DNA of 64,000 nucleotides from assembly GCF_029813835.1 (NCBI RefSeq), contig NZ_JARVKV010000016.1:27629-91628 (forward strand), written 5' to 3'. Source of the DNA: Streptomyces sp. DH37 (GTDB lineage: Bacteria; Actinomycetota; Actinomycetes; Streptomycetales; Streptomycetaceae). Numbering within the stretch: position 1 is the stretch's first letter; each line of letters starts with the position of its first letter. Made by a program: the position numbers and the translations under genes. Below are positions 24,173 to 32,560 of the stretch, piece after piece. The notes under the pieces are model-generated. The model searched no databases, was not told the origin of the DNA, and saw only the letters and a list, made by a program, of their open reading frames with translations.

Positions 24173-26889
24173 CGGTGCCCCATCCCGCCGGCTCCGAGCC
24201 TGTCCACCAGCGCGACCACCAGCCCCAGGACCATCAGGTAGACGGCGGCGTCGAACAGCAGCGCCGAGGAGAGCCCGCCGCCCGGCACCGGGACGGTGAA
24301 GGGGGTGAGGAAGGGGTCCCCGAGCGCCATGGCCGCCAACCCCACGGCAGCGCCGAGCAGCAGGCCCGCGGCCAGCAGCGGCCGGGGGCGCAGGAACCGC
24401 GCGCCCCGCGTCCCCGTACGGCCCGCCAGGTGGCCGAAGGCGACCGCGGCGCCCGCGACGAGCGCGGCGCTGAAACCGCCGCCCGGCTGGTTGTGCCCGC
24501 GCAGGAACAGGTACGCCGAGAGGGCCGCGATGCCGGGGACCAGCAGGCGGCGGGCCGGGGCGAGCAACCGGCCGTACGGCGCCTCCGGCCGCCCGCCGGC
24601 CGCTCCGGGCGGCGGCCCGGGAAGCAGCAGGAGCAGGCCGAGCGCGGCGGCGGCCAGCACGCTCGCCTCGCCGAGGGTGTCCAGGCCGCGGAAGTCCACC
24701 AGGATCGTGTTGACCACGTTGCGGCCGCCGGTCTCCGGCTCGGCGGCCCGCAGGAAGTACGCCCCGGCGGGCGACAGGTCCCGCCTCCCGGTCAGCGCCA
24801 GTGTGCCGAGCACGGCGACGAGACCGACCAGCCCGGCCAGCGCCGCGGCGAGCGCGCCGCCGCCTCCGGGACGCGGGAAGCGGGGCGACAGGTCGCTCAG
24901 GACGAACGCGGCGGCCATCGCGGTCAGCACCTCCACCAGGAGCAGGGTCAGGGCCACGTCCGGCGCCCCGGCGAGCAGGAACCAGACGGCCACGGTCAGG
25001 CCGACCGCTCCCAGCAGCGCGACGGCCGCCAGCGCCGACCCCGTCCGCACCAGGGCGGCCACCGCCGCCGCCAGCAGCACGAGCACCCCCCAGTCCAGCG
25101 CTCCCGACGGCGCCCCGGCGCGGATCCCCGGCCCGCCGGCCGCGAACACCCCCGCGCAGCCGAGCGCCACCAGCCCGGCCAGCGGACGGGCCAGGAACGC
25201 CGCCGCCGAGTCGCTGTGGTCGGGCCGGCCCACCGCGGCGCCCGCGTCCAGGACGGTGGAGTACACGCGGTCGAAGACGGCCGCGCCGTCCGGCCGGGGC
25301 AACCGCCGCAGCATCCGGTCCACCCGTTCGCGGGCCGAGAACAGCGCCAGCCCGCTCACGATCGTGACGGCGGACAGGAGCAGCTCGGGGCTGAACCCGT
25401 GCCAGAAGACGAAGTACGGCGGCACGGCCCACGGCTCGGCGTCCAGGACGGCCTGGCGCATCAGGGGGTCGAGGACCTCCACCCCGGGCCCGAGCACCGC
25501 CCCGGCCGCCGCCGCCACGGCGGCCGGGGCGACGAACGCCCAGGAGGGCTCGTGCAGCCGCTGCCGCAGGGGACCGGCGAAGGCGCCGTAGAAGATGCGC
25601 ATGCCGTAGGCGAAGGTCAGAACCGAGGCGGTGACCGCGAGCGCTCCGGCGACCACCCCCGCCCCGGGGAAGACGTCCGCGCTCACGAAGCCCTGGAAGA
25701 GCGACTCCTTGCTGACGAAGCCGATCAGCGGCGGGACCCCGGCCATCGACAGTCCGGCCAGCCCGGCCATCGTGGCGGTGACCGGCATGACCCGCATCAG
25801 ACCGGACAGCTCCCGGATGTCGCGGCTGCCCGCCTGCCGGTCGATGACACCGACGATCATGAAGAGGGTCGCCTTGAACAGCGCGTGGGCGAAGGTGTGC
25901 AGGATGGCGGCGGCCAGCGCGACGGTCGTCCCCACCCCGATGGCGGCGACCAGCAGGCCGAGCTGGCTGACCGTGGAGTAGGCCAGCAGGGCCTTCAGGT
26001 CGTGCTCGCGCAGCGCCTGGGCGGCGCCCAGCACGGCGGTGAGCAGCCCCACCCCCATCAGGGCGATCACCCACCCGGTCTGTCCGGAGTACAGCGCGGA
26101 GAACCGCAGCAGCAGGTAGATGCCCGCCTTGACCATGGTGGCCGCGTGCAGATAGGCGCTCACCGGCGTGATCGCCGCCATGGCTCCGGGCAGCCAGAAC
26201 TGGAACGGCACCTGCGCCGACTTGGTGAAGGCCGCGAGGACGAGCAGGGTCGCGATGGCGGGCGACAGCGGGGAGTCGAGCACCTCCTCCCGCGCGGCCA
26301 GCACGTCGGCCAGGTCGGTGCTCCCCGCGGCGATGCCGAGCAGCACCAGCGCCGCCAGCAGGGCGAGCCCGCCCATGCCCGTCACCAGCAGGGCGCGGAC
26401 CGCCGGCTTGGCCGCCTTGGGACCACCGGTCCCGATCAGGAAGAAGGAGGTGACCGTGGTCACCTCCCAGAACACGAAGAGCAGCAGGAGGTCACCGGCG
26501 AGGACCAGGCCCAGCATCGCGCCGCCGAAGAGGGTGAGCAGGAGGTAGGTCCTGCCGTGCGCCTCACCGGCGCGCAGGTAGCGCGGGCAGTACGCCATGA
26601 TCAGCGCACCGACCCCGAGGACCAGCACGCAGAAGAGCGTCGCCAGTCCGTCCATGCGGAGCGTGAAGGAGACCCCGAGCGAGTCGATCCAGGTGCGGGA
26701 GAAGGTGACCGCGCCGTCGTCCAGCGCCGTCGAGGCCGCGGGGGCGAGCAGGGCCGCCACCCCGAGGAAGCCGACGGCGAGCGCATAGCCCGTGTCGCGT
26801 CCCAGGCGGCGGTCCAGAACGGGCGCGAGCAGGGCCAGTCCGCCCATCGAGACCAGCGCGGCGACCAGCGCCCCTCCCTCACCGCTCAT
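24169..26889 (-). CDS. mrpA: Mrp antiporter subunit A fused to subunit B
   Basis: A 906-aa membrane protein. Residues 1-500 are the NuoL-like MrpA core (FVFWEVTTVTSFFLIG, AAFTKSAQVPFQFWLPGAM, EHDLKALLAYSTVSQLGL, and LHTFAHALFKATLFMIVG). Residues about 600-750 are the MrpA C-terminal region. Residues about 800-906 are an MrpB (MnhB) domain with YLFLRGHNQPGGGFSAALV. Fusion of A and B is usual in actinobacteria, and no separate mrpB exists here, so the six-gene set is complete. The ATG at 26889 overlaps the upstream UspA stop (ATGA). Confidence 0.9.
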   Translation of the reverse strand: MSGEGGALVAALVSMGGLALLAPVLDRRLGRDTGYALAVGFLGVAALLAPAASTALDDGAVTFSRTWIDSLGVSFTLRMDGLATLFCVLVLGVGALIMAYCPRYLRAGEAHGRTYLLLTLFGGAMLGLVLAGDLLLLFVFWEVTTVTSFFLIGTGGPKAAKPAVRALLVTGMGGLALLAALVLLGIAAGSTDLADVLAAREEVLDSPLSPAIATLLVLAAFTKSAQVPFQFWLPGAMAAITPVSAYLHAATMVKAGIYLLLRFSALYSGQTGWVIALMGVGLLTAVLGAAQALREHDLKALLAYSTVSQLGLLVAAIGVGTTVALAAAILHTFAHALFKATLFMIVGVIDRQAGSRDIRELSGLMRVMPVTATMAGLAGLSMAGVPPLIGFVSKESLFQGFVSADVFPGAGVVAGALAVTASVLTFAYGMRIFYGAFAGPLRQRLHEPSWAFVAPAAVAAAAGAVLGPGVEVLDPLMRQAVLDAEPWAVPPYFVFWHGFSPELLLSAVTIVSGLALFSARERVDRMLRRLPRPDGAAVFDRVYSTVLDAGAAVGRPDHSDSAAAFLARPLAGLVALGCAGVFAAGGPGIRAGAPSGALDWGVLVLLAAAVAALVRTGSALAAVALLGAVGLTVAVWFLLAGAPDVALTLLLVEVLTAMAAAFVLSDLSPRFPRPGGGGALAAALAGLVGLVAVLGTLALTGRRDLSPAGAYFLRAAEPETGGRNVVNTILVDFRGLDTLGEASVLAAAALGLLLLLPGPPPGAAGGRPEAPYGRLLAPARRLLVPGIAALSAYLFLRGHNQPGGGFSAALVAGAAVAFGHLAGRTGTRGARFLRPRPLLAAGLLLGAAVGLAAMALGDPFLTPFTVPVPGGGLSSALLFDAAVYLMVLGLVVALVDRLGAGGMGHR

Positions 26890-27512
26890 CGTCCGGGGAC
26901 ACCGTGTCGCCCACCGGCGACGAGGACCGGTACGGACCCGTCGCGGATCATTTCCCGGGCCACGTCGCCCAGCAGCCGTTTGGACAGCCCGCGGCCGTGC
27001 CTGCCCACGACCACCACGTCGATGCCGTTCTCGCCGGCGAACCGCGCCAGGGCCGCCGCGGGCGGGCCCGCCAGGATCTCGCACGCCGTCACGCGCCCGC
27101 CGTACTCCTCCGCGACGGCGCCGAGGCGGCTCCCGGCCTCCGCGATCCGTCCCCGCTCGTCGAGCTCGGCCGCGTCGTAGTCGACCACCTGGGCGGCCAC
27201 CAGCGTCTCCGTGTACGGCCCGAACAGGACGACCGCGAGTCCGAGCGCGGCCTCGGACTCCGCCGACCCGTCCACACCGACCAGCACCCGCAGACGGCCG
27301 GGCCCGCGGGGACCCGCCTCGGTTCGCGCGACCCTCGTCGGCCGGCGCCGGACGCGCTCGCCGGCCACCAGGGCCAGGACCGGGCCGAAGACGACGCCCA
27401 GGAGCAGCCATCCCGGACCGCCGTGCCCCCGGCGCGCCAACCACCAGACGGTCAGGAGCCCGGTCGCGACCCAGACCACGACGGCGATCAGCACGAACCA
27501 GAGGTCACCCAT
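26886..27512 (-). CDS. membrane-anchored UspA-type stress protein heading the Mrp operon
   Basis: A 208-aa protein. Residues 1-55 contain two hydrophobic helices (LWFVLIAVVVWVATGLLTVW and WLLLGVVFGPVLALVAG), a basic linker follows, and residues about 70-205 form a universal stress protein domain. That domain has VLVGVDGSAESEAALGLAV and the nucleotide-loop motif VVVGRHGRGLSKRLLG, so ATP binding is plausible. It is translationally coupled to mrpA (ATGA), which suggests a nucleotide-sensing role in setting antiporter activity; that is inference. AAAAGGG lies six bases before the ATG. Confidence 0.84.
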   Translation of the reverse strand: MGDLWFVLIAVVVWVATGLLTVWWLARRGHGGPGWLLLGVVFGPVLALVAGERVRRRPTRVARTEAGPRGPGRLRVLVGVDGSAESEAALGLAVVLFGPYTETLVAAQVVDYDAAELDERGRIAEAGSRLGAVAEEYGGRVTACEILAGPPAAALARFAGENGIDVVVVGRHGRGLSKRLLGDVAREMIRDGSVPVLVAGGRHGVPGR

Positions 27513-27525
27513 GAAGGCCCTTTTG

Positions 27526-27548
27526 CCACAAATGGATATGTTTTGTGG
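27526..27548. promoter_or_regulatory. inverted repeat in the leader of the Usp-Mrp operon
   Basis: CCACAAA (27526-27532) and TTTGTGG (27542-27548) form perfect 7-bp arms around nine bases, 14 bases upstream of the Usp start in an AT-rich patch. On the minus strand TAATAAT (27551-27557) lies just upstream and could be a -10 element, placing the dyad where a repressor or RNA hairpin would act. Confidence 0.5.
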
Positions 27549-27581
27549 GGATTATTACATCCAGTGGTCCGATGATCCGGC

Positions 27582-27866
27582 GGTGACACCCGCGGGAGGG
27601 GCGAGGAGGCGGTGGCCCGGGCCGCGAGGCTGATGGGGGACGGGAAGGCCGAGCGGCTGCCGGTCGTCGACGGCGAGCTGCGCCCGCTCGGGAGCGTCCC
27701 GCGCCACGACCCGGTGAGGACGCGCGTGCGCCCGGACGCCGACGTCCGCGAGGACACCGTGGAGGAGGTGCTGGGCCGCACACCGTGGGTCGACCCGGCG
27801 CACCACGGCCGCGCAGGCCCCCCGCGTGGTGCGGGTGGCGGACCGCCTCACCCGGGAGGAGGGCGG
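27582..27866 (+). pseudogene. remnant of a CBS-domain (CBS-BON type) protein
   Basis: In one frame the sequence reads EEAVARAARLMGDGKAERLP then VVDGELRPLGSVPRHDPVRT and VEEVLGRTPWVDP, recognisable as the second CBS motif and following region of actinobacterial CBS-BON proteins. After 27800 the similarity jumps to another frame (VVRVADRLTREEGG, like the end of a BON domain), with most of the BON domain gone. The first CBS motif and start codon are also missing. It is clearly a decayed fragment; the following 280 bases to the Usp gene are GC-rich with nothing recognised. Confidence 0.6.
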
Positions 27867-28145
27867 CGCCACCCCTCCGAACCCGGTCGTGAATCCCTCC
27901 CGGACGGCCGGAGCCGGGGCTTCCGCCCGGGGGCGCCCCGGCGGCCGTCCGGGCCCGCTCCCCCGCGCCGCTCCCCCGGCGGGCCGGCCCGGTCGGCGAC
28001 CGGCGCCGACGGGTCCGGCAGCCCCTCGTCCCCGGCCGCCGGGGCGGACCCTCCGGTCAGCGCCGGCTCGTCCGCCCGCGGTTCCGCGGCCCGCGGCGGG
28101 CGTCGCCGGCGGCGGGGCGGCCAGGGGCGTCCAGGGGGCGCGGCG

Positions 28146-29039
28146 TCACCCCCTCGCGCCCGCGCCGGGGTCACGCACCACCGCGACGGGGCAGTACGCG
28201 TGGTGCAGGACGGCCTGGCTGACCGAGCCCAGCAGCAGGCCCGAGAAACCGCCGCGCCCGCGCGCCCCCACCACCAGCAGCTGGGCGCTGCCGCTGGCCT
28301 CGAGCAGCGCCTGGCGGGTACGCCCCTCCACCAGTTGCCGGCGCACGGTGACGTCGGGGTACTTCGCCTGCCACCCGGACAGCGCCTCGGCCAGCACCCG
28401 CTCCTCCTCGTCGCGGAGCATGTCCACGTCGTAGACCAGGGGCAGCGGCTCGGCGGGACCGCCGGAGACCGGGCCGGTCCAGTTGTTCCAGGTGTGCACG
28501 GCGACCAGGACCGCACCCCGGAGCGACGCCTCGGCGAACGCGAACCCGATCGCCGCCTCGCCCGCCGCGGAGCCGTCCACCCCCAGCAGCACGTGGCCCG
28601 TGGGGTCCGGCCTGCCGCGCACCACCAGGACCGGGCAGCGGCTGTGCGAGGACAGGTGCACGGCGGTGGAGCCCAGCAGCAGACCCGTGAAGCCGCCCAG
28701 GCCCCGGCTGCCGACCACGACCAGCGCCGCGTCGTGCGACCGGGCCTCCAGCACCGTCAGCGGTTCGCCGACGGCGATCTCGCCCTCGACCTCGATCCCC
28801 GGCTCCGTCTCGCGGGCGTGCTCGACCGCCTGTGCCACCACCCGTTCGGCCGCGTTGCGCAGCCCGCCCTCCGGCGGGCCCATCGGCGACGGCCCCAGCG
28901 GCACGGGCAGGACCGGCCACAGGAACGCGTGCACCACCCGCAGCCCCACGCCGCGCAGCCGCGCCTCGCGCGCCGCGGCGGCCACCGCGTCCAGACTCGA
29001 CGGCGAGCCGTCCACACCCACCACGACCGGTTCGTTCAT
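28146..29039 (-). CDS. tandem universal stress protein
   Basis: A 297-aa protein of two UspA domains. Domain 1 (residues 1-145) begins VVVGVDGSPSSLDAV and has VVVGSRGLGGFTGLLLGSTA; domain 2 (about 150-290) begins VLLGVDGSAAGEAAI and has VVGARGRGGFSGLLLGSVS. Both keep the Gly-rich ATP-binding loop. Double Usp proteins in actinobacteria are typically induced under hypoxia or stationary phase. It is cytoplasmic and stands alone; its ATG at 29039 faces the dhaK operon across a 294-base gap. Confidence 0.9.
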   Translation of the reverse strand: MNEPVVVGVDGSPSSLDAVAAAAREARLRGVGLRVVHAFLWPVLPVPLGPSPMGPPEGGLRNAAERVVAQAVEHARETEPGIEVEGEIAVGEPLTVLEARSHDAALVVVGSRGLGGFTGLLLGSTAVHLSSHSRCPVLVVRGRPDPTGHVLLGVDGSAAGEAAIGFAFAEASLRGAVLVAVHTWNNWTGPVSGGPAEPLPLVYDVDMLRDEEERVLAEALSGWQAKYPDVTVRRQLVEGRTRQALLEASGSAQLLVVGARGRGGFSGLLLGSVSQAVLHHAYCPVAVVRDPGAGARG

Positions 29040-29333
29040 CGTCCCTCTCCCGTTCCGCGCGAGCCGCGGCCGGCCGTCTCCGTGCCGCCCGTTCCATCAC
29101 TCCGCGCCGCGTTCCCGCTCTCCGTCGCCACCACGCTCGCACCTCCCCGCGTGCGCCCGTAGGGCCGTACGGCCGAGCCCGGGGGGCCGTTCGGCCCCCG
29201 TCCGGTCTTGGCGCCGCTTGGCACACTTTTCTTTCTCTAGCCCGTCCGCACGACGCGGGGGTGACCCGGAGCACATCCACCGCGATACTGATCTTCTCGC
29301 CACGGCGACCGCCGAACCCATCCGGAGGTAGTC
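29040..29333. other. divergent promoter region, Usp / dhaK
   Basis: Contains a GGGGGCC-gttc-GGCCCCC hairpin around 29190-29208, the 22-bp dispersed motif at 29210-29231 and a T-rich stretch (CTTTTCTTTCTCTAG) about 100 bases before dhaK. No gene is seen. Confidence 0.4.
29210..29231 (+). repeat. 22-bp dispersed motif, copy 1
   Basis: The 22 bases containing CGCTTGGCACACTTTTC recur without change at 34804-34825. Here it lies 103 bases upstream of the dhaK start, there 71 bases upstream of the acyltransferase start, in the same orientation. It may be a shared promoter or regulator site. Confidence 0.6.
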
Positions 29334-30326
29334 ATGAAGATGCTGATCAACGTGCCGGAGACGGTGGTGGCCGACGCCCTGCGCGGCATGGCCGCCGCCC
29401 ACCCGGAGCTGACGGTCGACGTCGAGCACCGGGTGGTCCTCCGCCGGGACGCTCCGGTCGCCGACAAGGTGGGCCTGGTGTCCGGCGGCGGCTCGGGGCA
29501 CGAGCCGCTGCACGGCGGGTTCGTCGGACACGGGATGCTGGACGCCGCGTGCCCGGGCGAGGTGTTCACCTCCCCCGTCCCGGACCAGATGACGCGGGCC
29601 GCGGCGGCCGTGGACAGCGGCCGGGGCGTGCTGTTCGTCGTGAAGAACTACACCGGCGACGTGCTGAACTTCGACATGGCCGCCGAACTGGCCGAGGACG
29701 AGGGCGTCCAGGTCGCCAAGGTGCTGGTCAACGATGACGTCGCGGTGGTCGACAGCACCTACACGGCCGGACGGCGCGGCACCGGCGCCACGCTGTTCGT
29801 GGAGAAGCTGGCGGGCGCGGCGGCCGAGGCGGGCGCGCCCCTGGAACGGGTGGAGGCGGTGGCCCGGCAGGTGGTGGAGTCCTCCCGCAGCTTCGGCGTC
29901 GCGCTGAGCGCCTGCACGACCCCGGCCAGGGGCGTCCCCACCTTCGAGCTGCCGCCCGGCGAGCTGGAGCTGGGCATCGGCATCCACGGGGAGCCCGGCC
30001 GCGAGCGGCGGGGGATGATGACCTCCGGGGAGATCGCGGACGTGGCGGTGGACGCGGTGCTGGAGGACCTGCGCCCGGACCGGCCCGTGCTGGCGCTGGT
30101 CAACGGCATGGGCGGCACCCCGCTGCTGGAGCTGTACGGCTTCGCCGCCGAGGTCCACCGCGTACTGGGCGAGCGCCGCGTGGCGGTGGCCCGCACCCTC
30201 GTGGGCAGCTACGTCACCTCGCTCGACATGGCGGGCTGCTCCGTCACCCTGTGCCAGGCGGACGAGGAGATGCTGCGGCTGTGGGACGCGCCGGTGCGCA
30301 CCCCCGCGCTGCGCTGGGGCATGTGA
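29334..30326 (+). CDS. dhaK: dihydroxyacetone kinase subunit DhaK
   Basis: A 330-aa DhaK. GLVSGGGSGHEPLHGGFVG forms the dihydroxyacetone pocket and GIGIHGEPG near residue 218 holds the His that covalently binds the substrate as a hemiaminal. The nucleotide subunit (DhaL) and the PTS phosphodonor (DhaM) follow, so this is the PEP-dependent rather than the ATP-dependent system. It phosphorylates dihydroxyacetone to DHAP in the cytoplasm. The ATG at 29334 has GGAGG seven bases upstream. Confidence 0.92.
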   Translation: MKMLINVPETVVADALRGMAAAHPELTVDVEHRVVLRRDAPVADKVGLVSGGGSGHEPLHGGFVGHGMLDAACPGEVFTSPVPDQMTRAAAAVDSGRGVLFVVKNYTGDVLNFDMAAELAEDEGVQVAKVLVNDDVAVVDSTYTAGRRGTGATLFVEKLAGAAAEAGAPLERVEAVARQVVESSRSFGVALSACTTPARGVPTFELPPGELELGIGIHGEPGRERRGMMTSGEIADVAVDAVLEDLRPDRPVLALVNGMGGTPLLELYGFAAEVHRVLGERRVAVARTLVGSYVTSLDMAGCSVTLCQADEEMLRLWDAPVRTPALRWGM

Positions 30327-30411
30327 TCCGGCGTCCCGGGCAGGGACACCGGGAGCGGGCGCCGCGGCGGGAGGCCGGCCGCGGCAGGGACACAGACGCG
30401 AGGAGACCGTG

Positions 30412-31053
30412 GTGACCGTCGTACTGGACGCCGACTTCTTCCGCCGCTGGATGTCCGCGGTCTCGGCAGCCGTCGACCGGGAGGCGGAGCGGCTGACCGA
30501 GCTGGACTCCGCCATCGGCGACGCCGACCACGGCAGCAACATGCGGCGCGGCCTCACCGCCGCGCTCGCCGCCCTGGAGGAGGAGAAGCCCTCCTCCCCC
30601 GGCGCGGTGCTCGTCCTCGCCGGACGCCGCCTGATCTCCACCGTCGGCGGCGCCTCGGGCCCGCTGTACGGGACGCTGCTGCGGCGCGCGGGGAAGGCGC
30701 TGGGCACGGAGGACCGCGTGGACGGCGGACAGCTGCGGGAGGCGCTGCGCACCGGGGTGGACGCGGTGGCACAGCTGGGCTCGGCGGCGCGGGGCGACAA
30801 GACGATGCTGGACGCGCTGTATCCGGCCGTCGAGGCGCTGGGCGCCTCGGGCGAGGACTTCGAGGCGGCGCGCAGGGCCGCCGAGGAGGGGGCCGCCGCC
30901 ACCGTGCCGATGCGGGCCCGCAGGGGACGGGCGAGTTATCTGGGCGAGCGCAGCGTCGGGCACCAGGATCCCGGCGCCACCTCCTCGGCGCTGTTCTTCG
31001 CCGCGCTCGCCGACACCGCCGCGGACACCGCCGGAGCCGGGGAGTCCGCATGA
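30412..31053 (+). CDS. dhaL: dihydroxyacetone kinase subunit DhaL
   Basis: A 213-aa ADP-binding subunit. LDSAIGDADHGSNMRRGL holds the conserved Asp residues that bind two Mg ions with ADP, and GPLYGTLLRRAGK, GDKTMLDALYP and GERSVGHQDPGATSSALF complete the family pattern. Two adjacent GTGs exist (30409, 30412); AGGAG at 30401-30405 suits the second. In PTS-type systems ADP stays bound and is rephosphorylated by DhaM. The stop overlaps the dhaM start (ATGA). Confidence 0.9.
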   Translation: MTVVLDADFFRRWMSAVSAAVDREAERLTELDSAIGDADHGSNMRRGLTAALAALEEEKPSSPGAVLVLAGRRLISTVGGASGPLYGTLLRRAGKALGTEDRVDGGQLREALRTGVDAVAQLGSAARGDKTMLDALYPAVEALGASGEDFEAARRAAEEGAAATVPMRARRGRASYLGERSVGHQDPGATSSALFFAALADTAADTAGAGESA

Positions 31054-31463
31054 CCGGGGAGAGGAAGCCGGTCGGCGTCGTACTGGTCTCGCACAGCAGG
31101 CAGGTGGCCGAGTCCGTCGCCCACATGGCCCTCGGGCTGGCGGGCGGCGGCGCCGCCGTCCCGGTCGTGCCGGCCGGGGGCACCGGGGACGGCGGTCTGG
31201 GCACCAGCTCGGAGCTGATCACCGAGGCGGCCCGCCGGGCCGACCGGGGCGCGGGCGTCGCGGTGCTGGCGGACCTGGGCAGCGCGGTGCTGACGGTGCG
31301 CACCCTGCTCGCCGAGGAGGAGGAGCTGCCCCGGGACACCCGCCTGGTGGACGCCCCCTTCGTGGAGGGCGCGGTCGCGGCCGTGGTCACCGCCTCCGCC
31401 GGGGCGGACCTGGACGCGGTGGCGGCCGCGGCGACGGAGGCGTACGGCTACCGCAAGCTCTGA
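31050..31463 (+). CDS. dhaM: PTS phosphodonor subunit DhaM (EIIA-like)
   Basis: A 137-aa EIIA-mannose-like protein with the phospho-accepting His15 in VVLVSHSRQVAESV and GVAVLADLGSAVLTV later. It lacks the HPr- and EI-like domains of E. coli DhaM, so phosphate must come from the general HPr, not present in this window. ATGA overlap with dhaL. Confidence 0.9.
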   Translation: MTGERKPVGVVLVSHSRQVAESVAHMALGLAGGGAAVPVVPAGGTGDGGLGTSSELITEAARRADRGAGVAVLADLGSAVLTVRTLLAEEEELPRDTRLVDAPFVEGAVAAVVTASAGADLDAVAAAATEAYGYRKL

Positions 31464-31494
31464 GCGGCGCCCGCCGGATCGCGTCCGCCCGGTC

Positions 31495-31715
31495 CAGTCC
31501 GGGCGGACGCCGACGGTGTTGCACACGGCGATGCACAGCACCACGGGGTGGGTGTGGGGCACGCCGTCCTCGGGCCGGTGGGCCGGGCGCGGACGGCCCG
31601 GAGCGCTCGGGGCGACGAGGGCGCCGGCCGAGTAGCGGACCGCCGCGGGCCGGACCACTCCGACGTCGGCGCCGGCGGGAACGATCCACCACCGCCGCTC
31701 GGCGTCGGCGAACAC
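31495..31715 (-). CDS. possible small hypothetical protein, end uncertain
   Basis: From GTG 31715 the frame reads RRWWIVPAGADVGVVRPAAV and then HTHPVVLCIAVCNTVG, more protein-like than its surroundings. It resembles, from memory, small proteins found beside XRE/ATP-binding pairs in Streptomyces. However no stop occurs until the frame has run far into dhaM on the other strand, so the natural end is missing or mutated. It lies downstream of the frameshifted ATP-binding gene in the same direction and may be decaying with it. Confidence 0.3.
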
Positions 31716-31785
31716 GCATCCCGCCCGTGGCGGGGAGCCGCAGCCTCTCGCGCCGCCGCCCCGCCGCGGCTCCCGCCACCCGTGC

Positions 31786-31839
31786 GGACGGCACGGACGG
31801 CACAGACGGCACAGACGGCACGGACGGCACGGACGGCAT
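31786..31839. repeat. six tandem 9-bp repeats (GGACGGCAC)
   Basis: Six consecutive units GGACGGCAC with A/G variation at the first base and a final CAT. The period is a multiple of three, so it would encode a tripeptide repeat (PSV on the minus strand), but no supported gene spans it. It sits between the frameshifted ATP-binding gene and the small hypothetical frame. Confidence 0.8.
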
Positions 31840-31898
31840 GGACAGGGCGGACAGGCCGCGCGCGAGCCGGGCCGGCGGCCCGGCGCCGAGGGACCGCA

Positions 31899-32391
31899 TC
31901 AGCGCTCCGCGGCGGCCGGCCTCAGCCGGGCCCACACCGACCAGCCGCAGCCGCGCACGTCGCGGATCCCCCATGCCTCGCTGACGGCCTCGACCAGCAG
32001 CGGACCCCGTCCGTGCTCCCCCTCCGGGAGGCGGGTCCGCGGGGCGGGGCCCGCGCCCCTCGATGCGCAGCGGCGCGCCCCTCCCGCCCCCTTCCTCCCG
32101 CACCTCGCACACCACCGATCCGCTGCCGGTGTGCACCACCGCGTTGGTGAACGGCTCCGAGACCACCAGGGCCGCCGCGTCCCGGGGCTCCTCGTCCGCG
32201 CCCCACTCGGCCGGCCGCCACCTGATCCGGCGGCGCGCCTCCCCCACCGACCCGGCGCGCGCCGGCAGGGCGAACTCCGTTCTCCTGAAGGGGGTCGGGG
32301 TCCCGCGTGCGCCGCGGAGGAGCCGGCCCCGCCGAACGGCACGACCGGTTCCAGCGGTGGGGGGAGAAGGCGGTCGTGGAGCGTGCAGCAC
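31899..32391 (-). pseudogene. frameshifted ATP-binding anti-sigma-type protein (RsbW-like HATPase)
   Basis: From GTG 32391 one frame gives RRTEFALPARAGSVGEARRR then AALVVSEPFTNAVVHTGSGS (N-box) and LRIEGRGP (G1 region). Just after this, near 32050, similarity moves to the next frame: PRTRLPEGEHGRGPLLVEAV and WGIRDVRGCGWSVWARL (G2 and last strand), ending at 31899. Removing one C from the CCCC run in GGGCCCCGCCCCGCGG would join the halves. So this is a one-base insertion, either a true mutation or a homopolymer sequence error. Such proteins form triads with XRE and DUF397 genes, as found next door. Confidence 0.7.
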
Positions 32392-32396
32392 GCTCC
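32378..32396. promoter_or_regulatory. 19-base palindrome at the start of the ATP-binding gene
   Basis: GGAGCGTGC-A-GCACGCTCC, perfect 9-bp arms around one base. It overlaps the probable GTG start (32391), so it may be an operator or an initiation-blocking hairpin. Confidence 0.45.
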
Positions 32397-32464
32397 GGGC
32401 CGCGTCGAGGTGGACCGTGTCACACCGTCACCGTGCCCACCGGCCGGGGCAGTTGGCAGAGGCA

Positions 32465-32481
32465 CTCTGAAAAGTTCAGAG
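32465..32481. promoter_or_regulatory. inverted repeat CTCTGAA-AAG-TTCAGAG
   Basis: Perfect 7-bp arms, 80 bases upstream of the XRE gene, in the shared promoter region with the ATP-binding gene. A likely operator for the XRE regulator itself (autoregulation, inferred). Confidence 0.6.
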
Positions 32482-32496
32482 TCGCCGGTGCAGGGT

Positions 32497-32511
32497 GTTC
32501 GCACCGCGAAC
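32497..32511. promoter_or_regulatory. inverted repeat GTTCGC-ACC-GCGAAC
   Basis: Perfect 6-bp arms, 16 bases after the preceding dyad and 50 bases before the XRE start. Its centre lies about three helical turns from the first dyad (31 bases), compatible with cooperative binding on one DNA face. Confidence 0.55.
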
Positions 32512-32560
32512 TTCCGTGGCACACTGCGGGACATGGCGAGGAGACCGGGGGGCACCCGCG

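Noticed and set aside
24175..27180. A 1001-codon frame opposite mrpA-C
   Set aside because: It is Gln/Arg/Gly/His-rich sequence mirrored from the Mrp genes, with no family likeness.
29216..29231. TTGGCAC as a sigma-54 promoter
   Set aside because: It resembles the -24 element, but the -12 GC pair is absent at the right distance and actinomycetes generally lack sigma-54.
31540..31900. Transposon remnant around the tandem repeat
   Set aside because: No inverted termini, target duplication or transposase similarity could be seen.
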